Assembly (NCBI GenBank): GCA_007123425.1
Contig: SKLC01000162.1
Coordinates: 1-5,687 of the forward strand
Reading direction: 5' to 3'
Length of the DNA stretch: 5,687 nt
Origin: Nitriliruptoraceae bacterium
GTDB lineage: Bacteria > Actinomycetota > Nitriliruptoria > Nitriliruptorales > Nitriliruptoraceae
Shown here: positions 1 to 4,421 of the stretch, one piece after another
How the letters are laid out: every line of letters starts with the position of its first letter
Numbering within the stretch: position 1 is the first letter of the stretch
Position numbers and translations under genes: made by a program
Notes under the pieces: generated by a model
What the model was told of the DNA's origin: nothing
The model's database searches: none
What the model saw: only the letters and a program-made list of their open reading frames with translations

Positions 1-74
1 CCGCGCACCCGAGCCCCCGCGCACCGGCGCATGCGCACGGCCACGCGCGGGCCAGCGGGCTCGATCTCGCTCAC
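1..74 (-). CDS. Start of a leftward gene of unknown function (partial, runs off the left edge)
   Basis: Only the first 24 complete codons are in the window. The reading begins with GTG at 74-72, whose last bases form the TGA stop of the preceding gene (GTGA overlap), the usual layout of translationally coupled genes. The peptide begins (M)SEIEPAGPRVAVRMRRC. Of its 24 codons, 22 end in G or C, as expected for real genes here, and no stop interrupts it to the edge. A weak GGCGG-like ribosome site lies just upstream, so translation probably depends on ribosomes finishing the upstream gene. It would be the third gene of the leftward Nudix operon. The fragment is too short and arginine-rich to assign a family. 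The alternative is a non-coding tail after the operon. Confidence 0.45.
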   Translation of the reverse strand, partial: MSEIEPAGPRVAVRMRRCAGARVR

Positions 75-370
75 AGCCGCCGAAGCGCGGCGGCGGGGAT
101 GTCATACACGGCGCAGATCTGCTCGAGGTTGCCGTGGATCGCGCCGGCGCACTCCCGCTGCACGAGCAGCGCGTACAGATGGCGGGCGATGCGATCGATG
201 TGGGCACGCTCCTCGCTGTCCGTCGCCCCGGCCGCGACGGCGGCCCGGTACGCCCGCAGCGCCTCCTCGAGCCGGGCTCCCGCACGCCCCAGTGCGCGCG
301 CGGCCTCCTCGGCGAGGCCCTGCTGCACATCGACGTCGGTGTGACCCGGATGGAGCGTGGGCTCGCGCAT
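71..370 (-). CDS. Small helical protein of unknown function, DUF6665-like
   Basis: The product is 99 residues with no signal peptide or membrane segment, so it is probably cytoplasmic. Visible landmarks are an alanine-rich helix with ALGRAGARLEEAL (about 26-38), a second helix with LLVQRECAG (about 68-76) and a C-terminal segment with YDIP (89-92) ending at Leu99. From memory, this order (ALGR.G..LE.AL, then VQRE..G, then Y.IP near the end) resembles the DUF6665 family of small bacterial proteins without known function; I could not run a profile search. ATG at 370-368 is preferred because AGGGGG (381-376 on the minus strand) sits 5 bases upstream; the adjacent ATG at 373-371 would be too close. 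The gene starts 13 bases after the Nudix stop, so the two are very likely cotranscribed. A longer reading from 457 would overlap the Nudix gene and is not supported. Confidence 0.78.
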   Translation of the reverse strand: MREPTLHPGHTDVDVQQGLAEEAARALGRAGARLEEALRAYRAAVAAGATDSEERAHIDRIARHLYALLVQRECAGAIHGNLEQICAVYDIPAAALRRL

Positions 371-383
371 CATCTCCCCCTCG

Positions 384-905
384 TCAACGTCCCACGCGGC
401 GCAGGTAGCGCTCGAGATCGGTGCGGATGTGCTCGACCATCGCACGCACCGCGTCATGTCCCTGGGCGATGGTGGCGATGGCGTCGTCGGTCAGGGCGGC
501 CCGCATCTCCACCGGGTCCACCCACCGGACGTCGTCGTGCTCGGCGCTGAGCCTGGGCTCGCCCGGGCCCGCGGTGCCGCGGTAGGTCAGCTGCAGGGTG
601 TCGCGGCCGTAGATCCGCATGGGGTAGGCGCCCACCAGCTCGAGGTCGCCGGTGATCTCGAGACCGGTCTCCTCCCAGAGCTCACGTCGGGCCCCCTGCT
701 CGGGCAGCTCTCCGGGCTCGATCATCCCGCCCGGCAGGAACCACTGGCCGGCCATGGCCCCGCCAGCGGCGCGCTCGAGCAGCAGGATCTCTCCTCCGCG
801 CTCGACGTAGACCGCCGCCGAGAGCACGTAGGTCGCCGGCGCCACGCCCCCTCCGAGGTCTGCGCGGAGCAGCTCGTCGGCGTCGGGCGCGTCGCGGGAC
901 TCCAT
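384..905 (-). CDS. Nudix hydrolase
   Basis: This 173-residue protein should hydrolyse a nucleoside diphosphate linked to another group, using a divalent metal, in the cytoplasm. The Nudix box GX5EX7REUXEEXGU is matched exactly: Gly60, Glu66, Arg74-Glu75, Leu76, Glu78-Glu79, Gly81 and Leu82. Upstream are the typical beta strands (VLSAAVYVERGGEILLLERA, about 27-46) and the QWFLPGG run leading into the box; WVDPVEM (about 128-134) is the usual late-domain segment. The length is normal for a single-domain Nudix enzyme. Substrate cannot be predicted: the box does not separate MutT-like, ADP-ribose or NADH pyrophosphatases. No Shine-Dalgarno precedes the ATG at 905-903. Instead a TAGGCT -10 box ends 6 bases before it, pointing to a leaderless transcript. 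It is the first gene of a leftward operon and is divergent from the transporter gene. Confidence 0.93.
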   Translation of the reverse strand: MESRDAPDADELLRADLGGGVAPATYVLSAAVYVERGGEILLLERAAGGAMAGQWFLPGGMIEPGELPEQGARRELWEETGLEITGDLELVGAYPMRIYGRDTLQLTYRGTAGPGEPRLSAEHDDVRWVDPVEMRAALTDDAIATIAQGHDAVRAMVEHIRTDLERYLRRVGR

Positions 906-911
906 GTGGCA

Positions 912-917
912 AGCCTA
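912..917 (-). promoter_or_regulatory. -10 box of a probably leaderless promoter for the Nudix gene
   Basis: On the minus strand TAGGCT (917 to 912) fits the TANNNT pattern of high-GC actinobacterial -10 elements. Six bases (tgccac) separate it from the ATG, so transcription would start at or next to the A of the start codon. No Shine-Dalgarno is present, consistent with leaderless translation. No good -35 box is visible at 16-18 bases. Confidence 0.55.
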
Positions 918-979
918 CTGCGCCGGGTCCGGCAGCCCCGCTGCTCCGGGACGCCGCGTGGACGCTCGCAGCGCCCGAT

Positions 980-989
980 GCCTCGAGGC
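980..989. promoter_or_regulatory. Palindrome GCCTCGAGGC, candidate operator
   Basis: This perfect 10-bp palindrome directly abuts the right arm of the inverted repeat and lies 6 bases upstream of the proposed -35 box of the transporter promoter, where a dimeric regulator could bind. CTCGAG-type sixmers are common in DNA of this composition, so the evidence is positional only. Confidence 0.25.
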
Positions 990-995
990 GCCACA

Positions 996-1025
996 TGGAC
1001 GCTTCCACGACGAAGGCCGTAGCCT
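996..1025 (+). promoter_or_regulatory. Candidate promoter for the transporter gene
   Basis: TGGACG (996-1001, four of six matches to TTGACA) and TAGCCT (1020-1025, TANNNT type) are spaced by 18 bases. The predicted start near 1032 would give a leader of about 40 bases containing the GAGGGA ribosome site. The 10-base string CCGTAGCCTG around this -10 recurs exactly at 2845-2854, ahead of another gene. Confidence 0.45.
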
Positions 1026-1058
1026 GCTCGCTCCCGCCGCGAGGCACCGGGCCGAAGA

Positions 1059-1064
1059 GAGGGA
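1059..1064 (+). promoter_or_regulatory. Ribosome binding site fixing the transporter's GTG start
   Basis: GAGGGA sits 7 bases before the GTG at 1072. It argues against the in-frame ATG at 904, which would add 56 low-complexity residues and overlap the Nudix start. Confidence 0.65.
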
Positions 1065-1071
1065 CGAGGAC

Positions 1072-1962
1072 GTGGAGCAGAGCCCGCTGGTCGAGATCGG
1101 CCTGCCGATCGCGCTGTTCATCATCATGGTCGGCATCGGCCTCACCCTCACCGTCGCCGACTTCCGGCGCGAGGCGCGCCAGCCGCGGGCCATGACGGTG
1201 GGCTCGGTCGTCCAGATCGTGCTGATGCCCGCGCTGGCCTTCGCGATCGCCGCGCTGCTGCGGCTCTCACCCGAGCTCACCCTGGGACTGGTGATCCTGG
1301 CCGCCGCTCCCGGCGGCACCACCTCGAACCTGGTCTCGCTCATGTCGCGTGCCAACGTCGCGCTGTCGATCGTGCTGACGGTGGTCGCCAGCGTCATCAC
1401 GATCGTGACCCTCCCGCTCGCCGCGAACCTGGCGCTCGCCTGGCGCGCAGAGGACGCGGACGTGGTCGTGCGGGTCCCCCTGCTCGACAGCATCGGCCTG
1501 CTGGTCGCGATCGTGCTGTTGCCCGTGCTGCTCGGCATGGCCCTGCGCTCCCGCCGACCCGAGGCCGCGGCACGGTTCGAGCCGAAGGTCTCCGCCTTCG
1601 GCGCCGTGGTCCTGGTGGCCCTGATCGTGGGCATCGCCATCGACATCCGCGAGGACCTGCCCACGCTCATCGCCCAGTCGGGTCCCGCCGCGCTGCTGCT
1701 TAACCTCGGTGGGCTCGGGCTCGGGTTCGCCACGGGCCTGGTGGGGCTGGGCCCCAAGGACCGCCGTACCTGCGCGGCCGAGCTGGGGATCAAGAACGGG
1801 ACCCTGGCGATCCTCATCGCCGTCACCGTCGTGGGCAGCGAGGTCGTCGCGGCGCCGGCGGCCGTCTACAGCGTGATCATGTACCTCACGGCCTTCGGGC
1901 TGGTGGTGTTCGGACGCAACCGCGCCCTGCTCGAGGTGGACGAGGACGCCACCACCGGGTAG
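1072..1962 (+). CDS. BASS/SBF-family membrane transporter (bile acid:sodium symporter-like)
   Basis: This 296-residue membrane protein belongs to the family that moves organic anions across the inner membrane, usually with sodium. Hydrophobic segments lie near 5-24, 42-63, 70-82, 96-123, 141-158, 173-190, 204-226, 238-256 and 257-280, consistent with the roughly ten-helix fold. Family landmarks are VQIVLMP (Gln48 before the MP), APGGTTSN (79-86, the first crossover region) and ELGIKNGTLA (237-246, the second crossover). Asn86, Glu237 and Asn242 match sodium-site residues known from the bacterial bile-acid transporter structure, but Lys241 stands where glutamine is expected. Starting at GTG 1072 behind GAGGGA gives a normal family length. 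The substrate is unknown; family members carry bile acids, pyruvate, pantothenate and other acids, and 'bile acid' should not be read literally. A GDSL hydrolase gene follows 61 bases downstream. Confidence 0.9.
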   Translation: MEQSPLVEIGLPIALFIIMVGIGLTLTVADFRREARQPRAMTVGSVVQIVLMPALAFAIAALLRLSPELTLGLVILAAAPGGTTSNLVSLMSRANVALSIVLTVVASVITIVTLPLAANLALAWRAEDADVVVRVPLLDSIGLLVAIVLLPVLLGMALRSRRPEAAARFEPKVSAFGAVVLVALIVGIAIDIREDLPTLIAQSGPAALLLNLGGLGLGFATGLVGLGPKDRRTCAAELGIKNGTLAILIAVTVVGSEVVAAPAAVYSVIMYLTAFGLVVFGRNRALLEVDEDATTG

Positions 1963-2009
1963 CCGTGGTCGCCGCCGCGCCCGCGTGGGGCGGGGCGATC
2001 GCCGACGTC

Positions 2010-2017
2010 GGAGAGGA
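2010..2017 (+). promoter_or_regulatory. Ribosome binding site fixing the GDSL hydrolase start
   Basis: GGAGAGGA lies 6 bases before the ATG at 2024. It favours that start over the in-frame ATG at 1985, which would add 13 arginine-rich residues not expected before a GDS block. Confidence 0.7.
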
Positions 2018-2023
2018 CCGTTC

Positions 2024-2797
2024 ATGCCGTGGCATCGCTACGTCGCCATCGGCGACAGCTCCACCGAGGGGCTCGACGACCCGCATCCGGCCGGTGGCTA
2101 CCGCGGCTGGGCGGACCGGCTCGCCGAGCGGCTGGACGCGACCCACGGCGACGTCGCCTACGCCAACCTCGCCGTGCGGGGCCGCACGGCCGACCGGATC
2201 CGCGCGGAGCAGCTGGCACCGGCGCTGGCGCTGGACCCCGACCTGATCAGCATCGTGGCGGGGGTGAACGACATGCTGCGCCCCACGTTCGACCCGGTGC
2301 GCCTGGCCGAGGATCTCGAGGCCATGCTGGGGGCCGGGGTCGACGCCGGCGCGACGGTCGTGACCATCACCTGGCCCGACCCCTCCCGGATGCACCCGGC
2401 GGCCCGGCTGCTGCGACGACGGGTCGCGGGGCTCAACGCCGCGATCCGCACCGCGAGCGAGCGAACCGGTGCGCACGTGCTCGATCTCGCGGCGGAGCCC
2501 GTGGCCACGGACACCCGCCTGTGGAGCGACGACCGGCTCCACGCCAGCTCGCTCGGCCACGAGCGGATCGCCGACGCGCTCGCGCAGCTGCTGGGGATCG
2601 ACGGGCACGACGGGTCCTGGGCCCGGCCCCTACCGCCGGTGCCCCCGCCGGCCCCGCGGCAACGGATCGTCGCGGAGGCCGCCTGGCTGCGTGACCATCT
2701 CGCGCCCTGGGTGGCGCGGCGGGTGCGGGGCCACTCCTCCGGTGATCACGTCACCGCGAAGCGCCCGACGCTGCGGCCGGTCGAACCGTCCCACTGA
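2024..2797 (+). CDS. SGNH/GDSL-family hydrolase (esterase or lipase-like)
   Basis: The 257-residue product should cleave ester or acyl bonds with a serine nucleophile. All four SGNH blocks are visible: block I GDSSTEG (10-16) with nucleophile Ser12; block II around NLAVRGRTA with Gly53; block III GVND (80-83) with Asn82; and block V DRLH (170-173) giving the catalytic Asp and His173. The core begins almost at residue 1 (YVAIGDS), with no signal peptide, so the enzyme is probably cytoplasmic. After block V there is a proline-rich linker (about 201-212) and a basic tail with WLRDHLAPWVARRVRG (about 221-236). From memory, similar tails occur in actinobacterial GDSL proteins, so the extension is likely genuine. 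The 61-base gap from the transporter has no convincing terminator, and cotranscription is plausible. The substrate is unknown. Confidence 0.92.
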   Translation: MPWHRYVAIGDSSTEGLDDPHPAGGYRGWADRLAERLDATHGDVAYANLAVRGRTADRIRAEQLAPALALDPDLISIVAGVNDMLRPTFDPVRLAEDLEAMLGAGVDAGATVVTITWPDPSRMHPAARLLRRRVAGLNAAIRTASERTGAHVLDLAAEPVATDTRLWSDDRLHASSLGHERIADALAQLLGIDGHDGSWARPLPPVPPPAPRQRIVAEAAWLRDHLAPWVARRVRGHSSGDHVTAKRPTLRPVEPSH

Positions 2798-2847
2798 CGC
2801 TCCCCCACCCCAGACGTTCGGTCGTCCACCGGCGGACGCGCCCCCCG

Positions 2848-2853
2848 TAGCCT
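2848..2853 (+). promoter_or_regulatory. Candidate -10 box upstream of the small gene
   Basis: TAGCCT lies within CCGTAGCCTG (2845-2854), identical to the ten bases around the transporter's -10 box. It falls in the 127-base gap after the GDSL hydrolase gene. No recognisable -35 lies at 16-18 bases. If active, it would give a leader of about 65 bases before the GTG at 2925. Confidence 0.35.
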
Positions 2854-2912
2854 GGGACGTGCGCGAGCCCGTCGCCGTGTGCGCCGCAGCCGCCCGGGCT
2901 CCGCACACCGCC

Positions 2913-2920
2913 GAGGAGGT
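2913..2920 (+). promoter_or_regulatory. Strong ribosome binding site of the small unknown gene
   Basis: GAGGAGGT is close to a full anti-Shine-Dalgarno match and ends 4 bases before the GTG at 2925. It decides that start within a longer upstream open frame that overlaps the hydrolase gene. Confidence 0.7.
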
Positions 2921-2924
2921 CCGC

Positions 2925-3297
2925 GTGGCCGAGATCAGCGAGCGCCGGGAGGTGCGCGTTCGCGGTGACGACGCGACCTTCGGGTTCGCAGCCGAGCCCG
3001 ACGCCGGCCGACTCGTGATCCGCGAGGACCGCGGCCAGGGGGACGGCGAGGAGCTGTGCGCGCTGACCATCTCCGACCGCGAGGAGCTCTCCGGCTTCCT
3101 GCAGGGCCTGCGTCGGGTGCTCGGCGTCGAGGAGGGCCAGCAGGACGCCACCCCCATCGAGCAGCGGCCCCAGCAGGGTCGGCGCGCGTCACCCGGCCCG
3201 CGGGGGGATGGCGGCCTGCCCACCGGGGACCCGGGACCGCGAGCATCAGCGCTCGCGGCGAGCCCTGGAGCTCCGCCTCGAGCGCCTGCAGGACTGA
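2925..3297 (+). CDS. Small unknown protein, apparently frameshifted near its end
   Basis: I do not recognise this gene with confidence. It begins at GTG 2925 behind a near-consensus ribosome site. The first 67 residues look like a compact strand-rich domain (REVRVRGDDATFGF, then GRLVIRED, then ELCALTIS) followed by a helix ending in FLQGLRRVLG. A Gln/Pro/Gly-rich stretch follows. To about 3178, A and T avoid third positions of this frame. From about 3236 to the TGA at 3295-3297 they avoid third positions of the frame one base later, which encodes REHQRSRRALELRLERLQD, a plausible C-terminal helix. The real gene therefore probably changes frame between about 3180 and 3236; six G's at 3202-3207 are the obvious slip point. 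With the shift the protein is about 124 residues. Without it the frame stays open into the SDR gene. A sequencing error, a true mutation or recoding are all possible. Confidence 0.5.
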
Positions 3298-3395
3298 CGC
3301 CACCCCGGCGCCGGAGCGCACGTGCCGGCGTGTCTCGGGCAGCCACCCGTCCGACCCCGCACCGGCCGCCGAACGCGAGGTACCCCCCGACGCTC

Positions 3396-3401
3396 GAGGA
3401 G
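3396..3401 (+). promoter_or_regulatory. Ribosome binding site suggesting an ATC start for the SDR
   Basis: GAGGAG lies 6 bases before an ATC at 3408-3410, in frame with the SDR and 12 codons before its first ATG (3444), which has no ribosome site of its own. Confidence 0.4.
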
Positions 3402-3443
3402 ACCCCCATCCCACGCCCCGCCCTCGCCCGCGCTGTCGATGCC

Positions 3444-4421
3444 ATGCTCGAGGCCACGACCGTGGGCTCCTACACGCGGATCGGCCACGCCGTGCGGTCG
3501 CGACTCGAGCGGTGGGACGCCCTCCACGAGCTCGACGGCGCCGACCGCCGGGTCGTCGTCACCGGCGCGACGTCGGGCCTCGGCGAGGCCACCGCCGCTG
3601 CGCTGCTGCGCACCGGCGCCCGTCCCCATCTGCTGGTGCGCTCGCCGGATCGCCTGGAGCAGCTGCACGAGCGACTCCGCGGCAGGCTGGCGGGCGAGCT
3701 GGTCGACCGGATCACGCACGACGTGGCGGATCTCGCCGACCTGTCCTCGGTCCGTGCAGCGGCGCACCGCCTGACGGTGGACGGCGCGCCCGTGCACGCA
3801 CTGATCCACAACGCAGGGGCGACCTTCGACCGGCTCGGCTACACCGACGACGGGCTCGAGCGCACCTACCAGCTGCACGTCGCCGCGCCGCTGCTGCTGA
3901 CCGCGCTCCTGCGACCGTCGCTGCAGGCGGCCGCGCCGGCCCGGGTGGTGACCGTCTCCTCGGGCGGCATGTACACCCGGCGCCTCGACGTCGAGCATCT
4001 CATCGACCCGGGTGCCGGCTACGCGCCCCTGACGGCCTATGCCCAGGCCAAGCGCGCCCAGGTCGAGCTGACCGCTGCGTGGCAGCGGCGCGCCGACCGG
4101 GGCGGCGTCGACGCCCACGTGATGCACCCCGGCTGGGCCGCCACGCCCGGCGTGGAGACCAGCCTGCCGCGGTTCGCCACCGGCATGCGACCGCTGCTGC
4201 GCTCCCCCGCCGAGGGCGCGGACACGATCGTGTGGCTCGCCCTGGCCGACCTGCCCGACGTGGAGCCCCCCGTCATCTGGCACGACCGGCGCGCCCGCGC
4301 GGTCCACCGCCTGCCCACCACCCGGGCACCCCGCGGCGAGGTGGACCGGCTGCTGCGTCGGGTCGCCGACGACGTGGGCCTCGACCCCGCGGCATGCTGG
4401 AGACATGACTCTGGTCCGTGA
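3444..4421 (+). CDS. Short-chain dehydrogenase/reductase (classical SDR, DHRS12-like)
   Basis: This NAD(P)-dependent oxidoreductase has 325 residues from the first ATG. The Rossmann motif TGATSGLG (40-47) binds the cofactor, NAG (123-125) follows with His in place of the usual first Asn, Ser173 lies in VSSGG, and YAQAK (199-203) gives the catalytic Tyr199 and Lys203. HPGW (228-231) is the usual loop after the active site. The N-terminal segment before the Rossmann fold (TTVGSYTRIGHAVRSRL) and the tail with IWHDRRARAVHRLP recall DHRS12-like SDRs, based on memory. Substrate is unknown. The start is uncertain: ATG 3444 lacks a ribosome site, whereas GAGGAG at 3396-3401 is ideally placed for ATC 3408, giving 12 more residues (IPRPALARAVDA). 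The frame is also open back to 2925 and beyond, so automated callers may merge it with the small upstream gene. The stop overlaps the peptidase gene by 17 bases. Confidence 0.9.
   Translation: MLEATTVGSYTRIGHAVRSRLERWDALHELDGADRRVVVTGATSGLGEATAAALLRTGARPHLLVRSPDRLEQLHERLRGRLAGELVDRITHDVADLADLSSVRAAAHRLTVDGAPVHALIHNAGATFDRLGYTDDGLERTYQLHVAAPLLLTALLRPSLQAAAPARVVTVSSGGMYTRRLDVEHLIDPGAGYAPLTAYAQAKRAQVELTAAWQRRADRGGVDAHVMHPGWAATPGVETSLPRFATGMRPLLRSPAEGADTIVWLALADLPDVEPPVIWHDRRARAVHRLPTTRAPRGEVDRLLRRVADDVGLDPAACWRHDSGP

Larger units (their letters stand above)
901..999. repeat. 10-bp inverted repeat across the divergent promoter region
   Basis: TCCATGTGGC at 901-910 and its exact reverse complement GCCACATGGA at 990-999 are separated by 79 bases. 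The left arm covers the Nudix start codon and inferred transcription start; the right arm overlaps the proposed -35 of the transporter promoter. The arms could be operator half-regions bound by one regulator, or a coincidence. Function is inferred only from placement. Confidence 0.35.

Noticed and set aside
27..36. Palindrome GCGCATGCGC and a nearby repeat of CCGCGCACC (1-9, 17-25)
   Set aside because: Both lie within the apparent coding start of the left-edge gene and are expected from GC-rich composition; no regulatory context.
904..1071. N-terminal extension of the transporter from ATG 904
   Set aside because: It overlaps the Nudix start and promoter and adds non-hydrophobic, low-complexity residues. 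GTG 1072 has a well-spaced GAGGGA.
1978..1992. Short hairpin CGCCC/GGGCG after the transporter gene
   Set aside because: The 5-bp stem has no T run and sits immediately before a close-spaced gene, so it is not a credible terminator.
1267..2025. 252-residue minus-strand frame rich in His, Gln, Asp and Gly
   Set aside because: It is antisense to the transporter, and this composition is typical of the complement of hydrophobic GC-rich codons.
3208..3297. Separate 29-residue ORF starting at ATG 3208
   Set aside because: The G-run ahead of the ATG is not a real ribosome site. Composition suggests the displaced C-terminus of the gene beginning at 2925.
2630..3457. 275-residue minus-strand frame covering the small-gene region
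   Set aside because: It crosses the end of the hydrolase gene and the whole small gene without any motif. Third-position composition supports the plus strand at 2925-3178.
3056..4408. 450-residue plus-strand frame, Arg/Ala/Pro-rich
   Set aside because: Out-of-frame reading of the SDR gene; no recognisable domain and A/T falls in third positions.
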